From NCBI GenBank assembly GCA_013299105.1, contig JAAFJY010000007.1:124001-188000 (forward strand): DNA of 64,000 nucleotides, read 5' to 3'. A model generated the notes under the pieces. The model ran no database searches, was not told the origin of the DNA, and saw nothing but the letters and a program-made list of their open reading frames with translations. Positions 1 to 9,344 of the stretch are shown here, piece by piece (the stretch's first letter is position 1; the number at the start of each line of letters is the position of its first letter). The position numbers were made by a program, and so were the translations under genes. The DNA is from Chitinophagales bacterium. Its GTDB lineage: Bacteria; Bacteroidota; Bacteroidia; Chitinophagales; Saprospiraceae.

Positions 1-129
<129 letters not shown>

Positions 130-276
130 CTATGGTGAAATTGCATCCGGTTTTCAGCTGCAAAACCCTGATTGGCACTCAAAAAACAACTTTTCAGCCC
201 TTCTTCTTGGCATTGTGTTAAACCAAATGGACTTTTGAGGCATTATTGAAGCGTCGGAATCAGTTCTTGTTGTTAG

Positions 277-302
277 AGTAAAAGCTTATTCAAGCTTTTA
301 CT
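277..302. promoter_or_regulatory. Perfect inverted repeat between glpK and bshC
   Basis: AGTAAAAGCTT and AAGCTTTTACT form a perfect 11-bp inverted repeat with a 4-nt spacer in the 327-bp gap between two divergent genes. No U-run follows, so it looks more like an operator or a 5'-UTR hairpin than a terminator. Nothing else was recognised in this gap, and the regulator is unknown. Confidence 0.45.
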
Positions 303-432
303 TGCAAGGATGCGATGGGGGTAAAAATAAATGAATATTTAGCCAAACCTAGCATCTATCAAAAAAATATTAACACGGACTGGTTTTGGCCTCATCCATT
401 CGGGTCAACCCGTAAATTAGTTTTTCGCCTTC

Positions 433-2022
433 ATGCAACACCATTTGATTCCCTATACCGCGATGCCACAACTGGCAGCCACCGATGTCGCTTATGCCAC
501 TGGCAATCCCGCATTGAGTCCTTTTTACAAGTACGACGTTTCACTCGAAAATTTTGCCGCCGTCATTGCCGACAAGCAAAATGAAAGCACTCCTCGCGAG
601 GTTTTAGTGGAGGTCTTAAAAAGGCAGTACCAAGGCCGCGAGCAGGCTCCACTGGTGCAAACAAACATCGAAAAACTGATTTCACCCAATACCTTCACCG
701 TGGTTACAGCCCACCAACCTGCTCTATTCACCGGACCTTTGTATTACATTTATAAGATTTTTTCGACCATTAACTTGGCTGAACAACTCAAGGCCAAGTT
801 CCCTAGGTATGATTTTGTGCCCGTGTTTGTGAGCGGAGGCGAAGACCATGATTTTGCCGAAATCAACCACGCCAACCTTTTTGGTAAAGCCTTGCGCTGG
901 GAAGACGAAACGGCTGGCGGTTCGGTAGGAGCCATATCGACCAAGGGTTTAAGCGCAGTTTTGGAAGAACTAAAAACGATTTTGGGTGAAAATGGCGCAA
1001 CTTTGTACCAGACCATCCACGACGCCTACACCCAAAACGAGTGGTATGGTTCGGCTAGCATTGACTTGGTACATCGCCTGTTCCACCAATATGGCTTGGT
1101 AGCACTGAACATGGCCGAGCCGGATTTCAAACGTTTGTTCATTCCGACCATGCGCGAGGAATTGTGGGGCCAGGTTTCGCAAGGCTACATCGAAAAAACC
1201 CAAGGTGAACTCAATGAAGCGGGTTTCTCCAGCCAGGCCCACGCCCGCGAAATCAACCTCTTTTACCTCCAGCCCGGTCGCCGCGATCGCATCATCCGGG
1301 AAGGGGACGGCTTTCAGGTCTTGAATACCGATTTATACTTCAGCGACATCATGATGGAGGAAGAGTTGGAGGCCAACCCTCAGTTTTTCAGTCCCAACGT
1401 GGTATTGCGCCCCTTGTTTCAGGAATTAATTTTGCCCAACCTGGCCTACGTGGGCGGCGGTGGCGAAATCGCTTACTGGCTGGAGCGCAAAAGCCAATTC
1501 GAACATTTTGGCATCAATTTCCCCATGCTGATCCGCCGCAATTCAGTACTTTGGCTCGACAAAGCCACTTGCCAAAAAATGGACAAATTGGGCCTGGGTG
1601 TCGAAGACCTTTTGCAGGATACCGACCTTGTAATTCGTCAATATGTGGCTAAAAATGCGGAAGGAGAGCTCAACCTGTCAGATGAAATGGGCCAATTAAA
1701 AGCCTTATTTGAAAAAATCCGTCAAAAGTCCCTACAAGTCGATCCAACACTCGAAAAAGCCATTTTGGCCGAAGGGGTCAAACAAGAAAAAGTGCTCGAG
1801 CAATTGGAAGGCCGCCTGATGCGGGCCGAAAAGCAAAAGCACGAAACCAGTCTCAACCAAATTCGGAATTTGCGCGACAAGCTCTTTCCCAACAATGGCT
1901 TGCAAGAGCGAACCGATAACTTCCTACCCTATCAGCTCAAATACGGCGAAAGTTTTTTCGCCGAGCTCAAAAAAGGCCTTGATCCATTTGTTCAAGGGAT
2001 GTTGATTATCGAAGATCGTTGA
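433..2022 (+). CDS. bshC: Bacillithiol biosynthesis cysteine-adding enzyme BshC
   Basis: This is a 529-residue protein, close to the usual BshC length. In the family it adds L-cysteine to glucosaminyl-malate in the last step of bacillithiol synthesis, a low-molecular-weight thiol of Firmicutes and many Bacteroidota. Visible family features are the TAHQPALFTGPLYYIYK block, the SGGEDHDFAEINH block and a Lys/Glu-rich helical C-terminal region (about residues 410-480) that fits the coiled coil. The ATG at 433 directly precedes the conserved N-terminus. The gene stands alone. The family call is confident; activity is inferred from the family. Confidence 0.93.
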   Translation: MQHHLIPYTAMPQLAATDVAYATGNPALSPFYKYDVSLENFAAVIADKQNESTPREVLVEVLKRQYQGREQAPLVQTNIEKLISPNTFTVVTAHQPALFTGPLYYIYKIFSTINLAEQLKAKFPRYDFVPVFVSGGEDHDFAEINHANLFGKALRWEDETAGGSVGAISTKGLSAVLEELKTILGENGATLYQTIHDAYTQNEWYGSASIDLVHRLFHQYGLVALNMAEPDFKRLFIPTMREELWGQVSQGYIEKTQGELNEAGFSSQAHAREINLFYLQPGRRDRIIREGDGFQVLNTDLYFSDIMMEEELEANPQFFSPNVVLRPLFQELILPNLAYVGGGGEIAYWLERKSQFEHFGINFPMLIRRNSVLWLDKATCQKMDKLGLGVEDLLQDTDLVIRQYVAKNAEGELNLSDEMGQLKALFEKIRQKSLQVDPTLEKAILAEGVKQEKVLEQLEGRLMRAEKQKHETSLNQIRNLRDKLFPNNGLQERTDNFLPYQLKYGESFFAELKKGLDPFVQGMLIIEDR

Positions 2023-2230
2023 ATTGGTTCAAGGCTATCAATGATAATTGGTCTGAAATCACGCCTATGATCTGTGAGAAAAATTGTTTTTGGACTGCTT
2101 GATCAAAAACTTGTATTGCAGGTATTGGAAAAATGTAAAAGCTTCGTTTTATTTGTACTCGAACAGCGTTCTAGTAAATAAAGGGGAACGGTTGTCAGGA
2201 GTATGCTTTTGCAGATACCTGACAACTTTT

Positions 2231-2262
2231 TTTGTTTTAGGGCCATACGTTTCCTACCTTTG
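2231..2262 (+). promoter_or_regulatory. Bacteroidota-type promoter for ruvX
   Basis: TTTG at 2231-2234 and TACCTTTG at 2255-2262 are 20 bp apart and match the Bacteroidota -33/-7 pattern TTTG-N~19-TAnnTTTG. Transcription should start near 2269, only about a dozen bases before the GTG at 2281. The promoter therefore lies inside the longest open frame (from 2203) and argues for the downstream start. Confidence 0.65.
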
Positions 2263-2280
2263 TGGCTCAATTTCATCCTT

Positions 2281-2697
2281 GTGGCAAGAATTTTGGCAAT
2301 CGACTACGGTAAAAAACGTACGGGTTTGGCAGTGACCGATCCCTTGCAAATCATTGCCAATGGCTTGGATACGGTCCCAACCCACCAGCTGTTCGATTTT
2401 CTACAAAAATATTGTGAAACCGAAGAAGTGGAGACTTTCGTAGTAGGTGAGCCCAAAAACCTCGACAATACCCCTGCTGAAGTCCATCATTTGGTCATCA
2501 ATATGGTGGCGCAACTCCAGACCAAGTTTCCACAAGTTGAGATTACATTACACGACGAGCGTTTCACCTCCAAAATGGCCAGTCGTGCCATTTTAGAAAG
2601 CGGGGTAAATAAAAAGAAGCGCCAAGACAAAGCCCTGGTGGACAAAATCAGTGCAGTGATTATCTTGCAGTCTTATTTGGAAAAATACAAGTATTAG
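2281..2697 (+). CDS. ruvX: Putative pre-16S rRNA nuclease / Holliday junction resolvase YqgF
   Basis: This is a 138-residue RNase H-fold protein of the YqgF/RuvX family, which acts in 16S rRNA 5'-end maturation and resembles Holliday junction resolvases. It begins VARILAIDYGKKRTGLAVTD, the first catalytic strand with its Asp. It also has HDERFTS and a late DKISAVIILQSYL segment carrying the final acidic residue. The open frame extends upstream to an ATG at 2203, but those residues do not resemble the family and a promoter overlaps them, so GTG at 2281 was chosen. The length then matches the family. Confidence 0.88.
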   Translation: MARILAIDYGKKRTGLAVTDPLQIIANGLDTVPTHQLFDFLQKYCETEEVETFVVGEPKNLDNTPAEVHHLVINMVAQLQTKFPQVEITLHDERFTSKMASRAILESGVNKKKRQDKALVDKISAVIILQSYLEKYKY

Positions 2698-2768
2698 AGG
2701 CCTTAAAGAAGATGTTTATTCAAATATACTCTTCATAAAAGCCCTCTTGCCCAAAGTCAACTTAGCCA

Positions 2769-3329
2769 ATGATTTTACCTATTTATGCCTACGGGCAGCC
2801 TGTTTTGCGCAAAAAAGCCGAGGACATTACGCCCGATTATCCAGGACTGTCAAACCTGATCGCCGACATGTTTGAAACCATGTACCGCGCCGAGGGGGTT
2901 GGACTAGCCGCGCCTCAAATTGGCCGAGCCATCCGATTGTTTGTGATCGATACCGTACAAATGGAAGAGCGGGGCAAAGATGTCCAGGGTTTCAAAAAAG
3001 TGTTCATCAATGCTCACAAAATTGAAGAGACCGGAGACCCTTGGGCTTATGAAGAAGGTTGCCTGAGCATCCCCGAAATTCGTGGGGATGTGGATCGCCC
3101 CAGCGTAATTACCTTACGCTACCTGGATGAAAACTTTGTGGAGCATACTGAGACCTTTGACGGGCTCAATGCCAGGGTAATCCAACACGAATATGACCAT
3201 ACCGACGGCATATTATTCGTGGAGCACCTCAAGCCGATGAAAAAAGCTTTCATCCGTTCACGCCTCGAAGCCATTCGCAAAGGGCGGATCAAAGCGGAAT
3301 ACAGAATGAAGTTTGTTGACGGTAAGTAA
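2769..3329 (+). CDS. def: Peptide deformylase
   Basis: This is a 186-residue metalloenzyme that removes the formyl group from nascent protein N-termini. All three deformylase motifs are present: GVGLAAPQIG (43-52), EEGCLSIP with metal-binding Cys98, and HEYDH with His140, Glu141 and His144. It lies 71 bp after ruvX and 12 bp before the kinase gene on the same strand, so co-transcription with the kinase is likely. The length is normal and nothing is unusual. Confidence 0.96.
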   Translation: MILPIYAYGQPVLRKKAEDITPDYPGLSNLIADMFETMYRAEGVGLAAPQIGRAIRLFVIDTVQMEERGKDVQGFKKVFINAHKIEETGDPWAYEEGCLSIPEIRGDVDRPSVITLRYLDENFVEHTETFDGLNARVIQHEYDHTDGILFVEHLKPMKKAFIRSRLEAIRKGRIKAEYRMKFVDGK

Positions 3330-3341
3330 CACCATACAGGC

Positions 3342-3968
3342 ATGAAACCACTGATCATCGGCATAACCGGGGGCTCCGGTTCGGGAAAAACCAGCTTTGT
3401 ACGTCTTTTGCGCGAGCCCTTTAACGCCCAAGAACTCTGCGTCATTTCGCAAGACGATTATTACCGTCCCCGCTCCGAGCAAGACAAAGATGAGCAGGGA
3501 GTGGAAAACTTTGACTTGCCCAAGTCGATCGACAAAAAAGCTTTTCACGATGATATCCAGCGCTTGATTGCGGGTGAAACCATCCAAAGGCTAGAATATA
3601 AATTCAACGATGGTTCAGCAGTGCCGCGCACCCTTACTTTCTGCTCGGCCCCGGTTATTGTAGTAGAAGGTTTGTTTGTTTTTCACTACAAAAAAATCTT
3701 TGACCTCATGGACCTCAAGGTTTTTTTGCACGCCAAGGAGAACCTCAAGGTCATTCGCCGAATCAAACGTGACAAAGTAGAGCGCAACTACCCACTCGAA
3801 GATGTCCTTTACCGCTATGAGAACCATGTGATGCCTTCTTTTGAGCGCTATGTACAGCCATATCTGGAAAAAGCAGACCTGGTGGTCAACAACAATTCCG
3901 ACTTCAACATGGGACTGGCCGTACTCAAGGGCTTCATTCGCAATTATTTGGATGGTCCGAACAAGTGA
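3342..3968 (+). CDS. udk: Uridine kinase-like P-loop nucleoside kinase
   Basis: The 208-residue protein starts with a P-loop, [12 protein letters not shown]. It belongs to the uridine kinase/phosphoribulokinase family, which phosphorylates uridine or cytidine for pyrimidine salvage. Supporting features are QDDYY after the first helix, a VVVEGLFVF strand equivalent to Walker B, and an Arg-rich lid ([11 protein letters not shown]). The C-terminal VVNNNSDF region is also family-like. It follows def by 12 bp. Substrate specificity within the family cannot be read from the sequence, so the symbol is tentative. Confidence 0.8.
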   Translation: MKPLIIGITGGSGSGKTSFVRLLREPFNAQELCVISQDDYYRPRSEQDKDEQGVENFDLPKSIDKKAFHDDIQRLIAGETIQRLEYKFNDGSAVPRTLTFCSAPVIVVEGLFVFHYKKIFDLMDLKVFLHAKENLKVIRRIKRDKVERNYPLEDVLYRYENHVMPSFERYVQPYLEKADLVVNNNSDFNMGLAVLKGFIRNYLDGPNK

Positions 3969-4079
3969 TAGGCCAATCCCCTACCCAAAAAATTCACCAG
4001 AATCTGGAACTTTTTTTGCCCAAGATTTCTTTTTTTGCCAAAGGCTTGTAATTTTGCGCCACTCTTGAAGAAATCAACC

Positions 4080-4167
4080 GGAGGAATGGCAGAGCGGTTG
4101 ATTGCAGCGGTCTTGAAAACCGCCGTACCGAGAGGTACCGGGGGTTCGAATCCCTCTTCCTCCGCCA
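4080..4167 (+). tRNA. tRNA-Ser(TGA)
   Basis: The acceptor arms GGAGGAA (4080-4086) and TTCCTCC (4157-4163) pair, followed by discriminator G and an encoded CCA. The anticodon stem GCGGT/ACCGC encloses CTTGAAA, with anticodon TGA at 4114-4116. A long variable arm (CCGTACCGAGAGGTACCGG region) identifies a class II tRNA, and GGTTCGAATCC gives the T-loop. It reads UCA serine codons. Its 3' end is the integration site of the adjacent element, yet the tRNA remains complete. Confidence 0.97.
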
Positions 4168-4179
4168 CCACAAAGCGCA
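4153..4179 (+). other. attL core of the integrative element
   Basis: This is the left copy of a 27-bp perfect direct repeat. It covers the tRNA-Ser 3' acceptor end and CCA and runs into the terminator arm AAAGCGCA. Divergence begins immediately on both sides of the core. Confidence 0.88.
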
Positions 4180-4212
4180 ATTGATTGAATATCAATCTTT
4201 TGCGCTTTTTTT
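4172..4212 (+). terminator. Rho-independent terminator of tRNA-Ser
   Basis: AAAGCGCAA (4172-4180) pairs with TTGCGCTTT (4200-4208), with an inner ATTGAT/ATCAAT stem, and is followed by a T-rich tail. The ascending arm lies partly inside the duplicated attachment core, and a second terminator with the same arms sits at the other junction of the element. Confidence 0.8.
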
Positions 4213-4401
4213 ATTTTCTATTGTTTCGTTTTCTGTTGCATTTGTACCTACTTGTACACATTTTTCGAGCTGGACAAACAGCCTGACAAAAATATTTTCA
4301 AGCTTTTTTAAAAACCCCAATAACGGTTGAGCAACACCCCGTTAACTTGTTCGGCATCCTATCAATATTTGGACAAATCGGACGCGCCAAAAAGGGGGGC
4401 T

Positions 4402-7400
4402 TTACCCCAAATCAATCTTGTCAATCTCTTTCATCACCCGGTCTGTTTCGACCAAAGCCACAATGATTTTTTGATAGTGCAAAATATCCTCAAAATCCAA
4501 AGCCCGGCCTTTGCGATCCTTCAGCCATTTTTGGGCGGGCTGGTAGCCACCTATGTAAAACTCCCAGGCAGTGGGCGGCACATTGGCGAAGTGTTGCGCC
4601 CCATTGATATAGACATGGCCATTTTCATACCTGATCTTGCCTACCACATTGTCTCCATCAGCGGGGTATTGGGTGAGGTACTTGTTCAGCGCGGGGCTTT
4701 CCATCAAATGCAATAACCGCAGCTCGCCACCTAATGCAACCAGCGCCCAAAAAGTAGCAGCATCTTTGGGATAGGGCACACGCGGGAAATCAATCTTCAA
4801 AAACTCTTTGTAGGTTTCCCGGTAGGTGGGGGAATGGAGGACGGCGTAGATGTAATCAAACAAATCCATCGGGGTGAATATGTTGGTGCTAAAATCTTTT
4901 TCATAAGTAAATCCTATGCTAACCTTATCTGCAAATTGCTGGACAACCGATAAATTTAAATTAGGGGTGCGTTCTACAATGTCAATTGACATTTGCTGGC
5001 TACTTGATGGGTATAAGTATAGCGGAAAAACATAAGATCGTTCCTTGGTCTGAATAGAAATTGAATTCCCTTCGGATGGATTGTTACATACAAAAGCGTG
5101 TTGGAAATCGAAAGTACTTTGCTGTCTACAAGTAATTAAAGCAACATTATCCTTCAATAGGTGTTGGCTAATTTCATGCCTTGGGTAAGACATGAAACCT
5201 TTTGACTTTCCAGTGTAGTAGGTAATTCTTGAATCAAAAGGGCGATAGTTGATACTGTAAATAGTCCCTTTTTCTGACATCACATCTTGCTTGGCAGTGA
5301 TCATTTTCCAATCCCGACCATCAGGTCTTTCATTGTAAGTCTGCCTAATCTCATTAGGTTCTTTCTGCTGAAAGTCGGTAAGTACCTTTTCTAATTCAAA
5401 TAATTTGAAATGAATACACATGTTATCCCTTTCTGTTGTTACTCCAATTGAATTTATACTAAATAGATCATCGAGCCTAATACCTTGCTCATACTTATCA
5501 CGAAGCCTAAAGTCTTTAATTGTAAAGAAATAATTAGGAAAATCAGGTTGAAGTACTTTCCATTGAATAGAATTTAGAGTATTAGCTTTTAAAAAGCCGT
5601 ATTTTTTTTCGCGTTTATTAAACAGATCAAAATGATAAAAGCCTTTTGGGTTTTTGCTATTTATTTTTTTAGTCTTCACAAAAATATTGATACTAACGCC
5701 CTGCATAATATCAAAAACATTCTGATCTGGTGTTCCATCTGGGGCAGTTTCTTTCTTTTTTGCGTTGCCATGTAAGTCCAAAATGTAAATCTTGTCAAAA
5801 CTCTCCAACAAGTGTTTTCTCATTTGTCGGTGGATGATCCCGTCTAAAAAACTGTTGTTGGAAATGTAGGCCAATATTCCTTCTCCATTTTTATCAATGA
5901 AGTGTTGACCAAATCGAATAAACTTGATGTAATCATCCGAAAGCGGCTGTATGTTCCTTTCGTTCAGGTCTTTTTTATAGTCAGCGGTTAGCTTTTCAAT
6001 CCAGGGGCTTTTGTTACTGCTGCTCACTGAATAGGGCGGATTCCCCAAAACCACCATGACAGGGGCATCTTTTTTGATCTGGTTTGCGGCGTTGGCTTCA
6101 TCGCTCAACCAGTGTGAAAACAAAGTCCCTGCATCAGGGTGGCTTTCTTCCAATGAGTTGGTGAGAAAAACTCTTAGGCGTTGGTCCCGTGTAGGCTTGT
6201 AGCCTGTTTCAGTCAAAAGCAGGTCTAATTTGAGGTGCGCCATTGCATAACTGGCCATCAGCAATTCAAAGCCATTGAGGCGGGGGATCAGGTTATTTTC
6301 CACGTAATTGCTCCAAATGCCTTGCTGACCTTCAAAGCGCTGGTAAATCTGTTTGATCACTTCAGCCAAAAACGTACCCGTTCCGGTGGCCGGGTCGAGT
6401 ATCTGCACCCGGTGTACTTCCTTTTCTACTTTCTTGCCTTGTACGTCTATTTTGATTTTGGTCTTGGAGGTATCCGCCAAACCCTGGGCAAGTCCAAACT
6501 CCGTTTTTAGGATTTCATCAACGGCCCGCACGATGAAATTCACTACGGGTTCGGGGGTGTACCATACTCCGCGTGCCTTGCGCAAGGCTGGGTCATAAGC
6601 AGCCAGGAAGGTTTCATAAAAATGGATAACCGGGTCTTCCTGCTTGGTACGGCTGCCAAAGTTGTGCATGATTTCCGCGACATCGGTAGCCAGGAAAATT
6701 TGTACCAATTCGTCCACAATCCAAACCAAACGGTCGTCCAGGTCATAGCCTGCAATGTCTTGAAACAAGCGGCGCAAAAAGGGGTTACTTTTGGGTATGA
6801 GGGTCGCCGCTTCCTGTCGGCTGAAGGTGGGCAAAGTGGGGTCGTGGTATCGCGCCGCAAACATGCCGTAAGCAATGGTTTGGGCGTAAATGTCAGCAAA
6901 TGCCCGGTTGGTAATATCGTGGATCAAAACATTTTGAAAGGTCAGCATTTGGCCCTTCAGCGGGCTTTGGGTTTTTTGCTCATCATCGGCGTTCAAAGAC
7001 TTTTCAATGACATCAGCCATCAGCTTGGCCCTGGAAGCCATCATTTCCGCCAATTTGGTAGGAGATTTGATGCTTTGGGAGATGGTCGCCGCAAAGTTTT
7101 TGATCAATTGGGTAAAGGTGTCGAAGTTTTCAGGCAAGGGCACAATCTTGCCCCCTTCAATTTGGGCGATTGCAATTTGGATGATGAGGTTGCCGTCTTT
7201 GTAAAAATGGAAGTTCAGGTAATCGGTAAAAATGAGGTTGTTGAGTGAAGCCCGGTAGCGGTCAAACTGTTCTTTCAGGGTTTTGCTTTTCAGGTCAACA
7301 CCAATGTCTTTTGCTTCAATGTAACCAAGTGGAATATCTTTTCGGGTCAAAATGTAATCAGGTGCGCCGCACTCAATGCGAGCGGGTTCATTGGTAACAA

Positions 7401-7518
7401 GCACATCCGGTAAAATGGTGGAAAGCAGGGTTTGCAGGTCCCCTCGGTAACTGTGTTCGCGGCTTATGCCTGTTTGGTATCTGGTATCGAGTTGTTTTAC
7501 GTATTCTTGTATGTTCAT
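4402..7518 (-). CDS. Fused nuclease-N6-adenine methyltransferase restriction enzyme (type ISP/IIG-like)
   Basis: This 1038-residue single-chain restriction-modification enzyme is cargo next to attL. Residues 45-70 look like a PD-(D/E)xK nuclease site (APDY with Asp54, then YIEAK with Glu68 and Lys70). Residues 316-325 (RGVWYTPEPV) match the N-terminal methyltransferase motif. DPATGTGTFL (375-384) is the SAM motif I and NPPYS (493-497) the catalytic motif IV of N6-adenine methylases. The C-terminal half would be the target-recognition region, like the LlaBIII-type specificity domain. No helicase motifs were recognised between nuclease and methylase, unlike classical type ISP enzymes. It probably methylates and cuts DNA; the recognition sequence is unknown. 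Confidence 0.85.
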   Translation of the reverse strand: MNIQEYVKQLDTRYQTGISREHSYRGDLQTLLSTILPDVLVTNEPARIECGAPDYILTRKDIPLGYIEAKDIGVDLKSKTLKEQFDRYRASLNNLIFTDYLNFHFYKDGNLIIQIAIAQIEGGKIVPLPENFDTFTQLIKNFAATISQSIKSPTKLAEMMASRAKLMADVIEKSLNADDEQKTQSPLKGQMLTFQNVLIHDITNRAFADIYAQTIAYGMFAARYHDPTLPTFSRQEAATLIPKSNPFLRRLFQDIAGYDLDDRLVWIVDELVQIFLATDVAEIMHNFGSRTKQEDPVIHFYETFLAAYDPALRKARGVWYTPEPVVNFIVRAVDEILKTEFGLAQGLADTSKTKIKIDVQGKKVEKEVHRVQILDPATGTGTFLAEVIKQIYQRFEGQQGIWSNYVENNLIPRLNGFELLMASYAMAHLKLDLLLTETGYKPTRDQRLRVFLTNSLEESHPDAGTLFSHWLSDEANAANQIKKDAPVMVVLGNPPYSVSSSNKSPWIEKLTADYKKDLNERNIQPLSDDYIKFIRFGQHFIDKNGEGILAYISNNSFLDGIIHRQMRKHLLESFDKIYILDLHGNAKKKETAPDGTPDQNVFDIMQGVSINIFVKTKKINSKNPKGFYHFDLFNKREKKYGFLKANTLNSIQWKVLQPDFPNYFFTIKDFRLRDKYEQGIRLDDLFSINSIGVTTERDNMCIHFKLFELEKVLTDFQQKEPNEIRQTYNERPDGRDWKMITAKQDVMSEKGTIYSINYRPFDSRITYYTGKSKGFMSYPRHEISQHLLKDNVALITCRQQSTFDFQHAFVCNNPSEGNSISIQTKERSYVFPLYLYPSSSQQMSIDIVERTPNLNLSVVQQFADKVSIGFTYEKDFSTNIFTPMDLFDYIYAVLHSPTYRETYKEFLKIDFPRVPYPKDAATFWALVALGGELRLLHLMESPALNKYLTQYPADGDNVVGKIRYENGHVYINGAQHFANVPPTAWEFYIGGYQPAQKWLKDRKGRALDFEDILHYQKIIVALVETDRVMKEIDKIDLG

Positions 7519-7628
7519 GCTAGGTTATCATTGATTATGGCAAAAATATCAAAATATTTTCACACTCCTTGCATGAATTTAGCTCAACTGCATACTGTTC
7601 ATCTATGACTTAACGATTAACCACACTT

Positions 7629-7871
7629 TCAATATTCATTTAGGCTAAAGTCAAGGGGTTCCCCTGAACGCATATCAACTGATTCGACTTTTGGCAACAC
7701 GTAAGGCAGCAACTTTATCAGATACCCTAAACGCTTTTCATCTGGCAATTGCTCAAGAAGTTCAGGAATTTTTTCAATCTGACCAGCCAAGGCAGTTTTC
7801 AAAGTTTGCCTTATTTCCTTGGTCAATTTGTTGGGCGTTCCTTTTTCACGCCCTCCGGTTTTCTCCTTCAT
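7629..7871 (-). CDS. Small basic-N-terminus protein of unknown function
   Basis: This 80-residue protein has the N-terminal motif GGREKGTPNKLTKEIR, similar to the short Gly-Arg/Lys-rich motif at the start of several mobile-element and phage-packaging-associated small proteins. The rest looks helical and amphipathic (ALAGQIEKIPELLEQL). It lies between the restriction enzyme and the primase gene on the same strand. A DNA-binding role is possible but not demonstrated. The 190-bp gap upstream (7872-8061) is partly GC-rich and holds nothing recognised. Confidence 0.55.
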   Translation of the reverse strand: MKEKTGGREKGTPNKLTKEIRQTLKTALAGQIEKIPELLEQLPDEKRLGYLIKLLPYVLPKVESVDMRSGEPLDFSLNEY

Positions 7872-8061
7872 GGTTTTCTATTTTTATCTACTTTAGAAAA
7901 AATCCTGGTTTCAAAGTTCGGGCTTTTCCGGGTAACAGCGCGTGTTTTCTCATTGTTTTTTCACTGTTACCAGTTACCCCCCCTTCTTATTTTTCCCAGG
8001 TGGGTGAGAAGAGCGGCAGCGGCGGTGCGCGGCCTACTCTGACAGCTTATACCCCGTCCCC

Positions 8062-9285
8062 CTAGGCTACTATGTCAGGCCAATAAAAATCCCAAACCCG
8101 CCTAAGCATGGAGTTTTGGCCCATGCCATCAATGATGTAAGTATGAAACCTTTGCCGCTGTGATCCTGACAAGATTTCAAGCGGTATATCCTTGACGTGT
8201 ATGCCGTCCGGGTGCAGGGTAAGCCAATTGGGCAAACCTTGGATGTGTCCAAGCCTCGGCGCTAGTTCTGGCTGATCTTGAGTCTCTGCCTGGGCTGTTC
8301 CCTGGGCTTGTTTGCTGGCTGCTTGTTGGGCTAAAAAGTAGTCGGCAATGTCGTAACCTTGCGAACGGTCTTCGCCCTGGGCACGGCATTCTAACAAGTC
8401 AGAACATTGTATTTTAAATCCCTGGGCTTTCAGTTCGGCGGCCTTTGCTTTCCAATCTTCATAAGCACCTAGATCAGGGTAAAGAATGATGTCCCGATCT
8501 TGGAGACGTTCCAGGCGTTCAGCGCTCAAAAAACCCTTTGCACCAATTGCCAGCCAGACGGCGGCGGGTTGCTTGGCAGTCATAATGATAGCCGTCTTGG
8601 CGCTTTCGACAATGGCGCAAGGCTTGCCAGGGTTTTCATTGAGCAAATGCAGGCCAAAGGGAAAAGGAAACTTTGCGGCCTGATCTTGGTATTCCTTTAG
8701 CCAGGTCGGCAAGGCTTGGCCCTGGGTTTCGTAACGCTTCGCAAGGATTGAGTGTATCCAGGTCGTTTTTTGTCGCCTGCCCGTTTCGGGGTCGTACTGC
8801 ATGACTTGCCCGGCGTGTGGGCTTCCAAGTTCATCGAGATACCAAAAAACTGTTGCGCCCTGGTATTGATCAGAATTGGAACCAATGCGGAATTGTTGGC
8901 GCAATGCCTGGGCTTGTTCATCCCCAAACGTAGCAGCCAGGAAGCGCATAAAATTGCATCCTGAGCGCTTTAGGCTTTCAGTAAGCAACTTATTTGGCAA
9001 GGTTTGAACTTGAAGTATTGGAACTGTCTCAAGTCGTATCATGATTTTTTTTCTAAAATTCTCACATTTTTCTGCATGTTCTCCCAATCCTTGCGGGTTA
9101 TCTGCATAGTATTGTTTGGGGGTAAAATGGTAGCTGCAACTAGTTTCCCGGTTGCAGCGACCAACATGATTTGCAAGGTAATGCCCATTTTCATCAATGT
9201 AGCGCACAAAGCTTTTAGGCTTGCCACACCCTGGGCATGTAAAGCGGTTTTTGCCGCCTGGTCTGTATTTTTCAAGTGTAGTCAT
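8062..9285 (-). CDS. Zinc-finger/toprim-like primase-associated protein (DUF6371-like)
   Basis: This 407-residue protein resembles replication proteins of Bacteroidota integrative elements. The N-terminus has a zinc-binding arrangement, Cys17-x2-Cys20 with Cys44 and Cys50, reminiscent of DnaG-type CHC2 fingers. Around residues 215-300 a toprim-like core is suggested by AIVESAKTAI (conserved Glu) and IILYPDLGAYEDW (acidic pair). The C-terminus is less conserved. The gene starts just after the helicase gene at 9312, so the two probably act together in element DNA replication. The family label is from memory; primase activity is inferred. Confidence 0.7.
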   Translation of the reverse strand: MTTLEKYRPGGKNRFTCPGCGKPKSFVRYIDENGHYLANHVGRCNRETSCSYHFTPKQYYADNPQGLGEHAEKCENFRKKIMIRLETVPILQVQTLPNKLLTESLKRSGCNFMRFLAATFGDEQAQALRQQFRIGSNSDQYQGATVFWYLDELGSPHAGQVMQYDPETGRRQKTTWIHSILAKRYETQGQALPTWLKEYQDQAAKFPFPFGLHLLNENPGKPCAIVESAKTAIIMTAKQPAAVWLAIGAKGFLSAERLERLQDRDIILYPDLGAYEDWKAKAAELKAQGFKIQCSDLLECRAQGEDRSQGYDIADYFLAQQAASKQAQGTAQAETQDQPELAPRLGHIQGLPNWLTLHPDGIHVKDIPLEILSGSQRQRFHTYIIDGMGQNSMLRRVWDFYWPDIVA

Positions 9286-9294
9286 GGCGTTCAG

Positions 9295-9344
9295 AAAAAA
9301 TAAATGTTTTTTTAAGCGTCATTTTCGTCACTTGCGTCACTTTT
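9295..9344 (-). repeat. 50-bp inverted repeat, copy A
   Basis: This segment matches 15304-15353 in opposite orientation with 47 of 50 bases identical. It contains three direct copies of (A)GTGACG followed by an A/T-rich tail. Copy A covers the last helicase codons and stop and the start of the gap before the primase gene. Confidence 0.85.

Noticed and set aside
2084-2335. 83-codon ORF upstream of ruvX
   Set aside because: Overlaps the ruvX promoter and start in another frame; no coding support.
7872-8061. Possible oriT or origin in a GC-rich gap of the element
   Set aside because: No nick-site motif, relaxase gene or clear inverted repeat could be identified.
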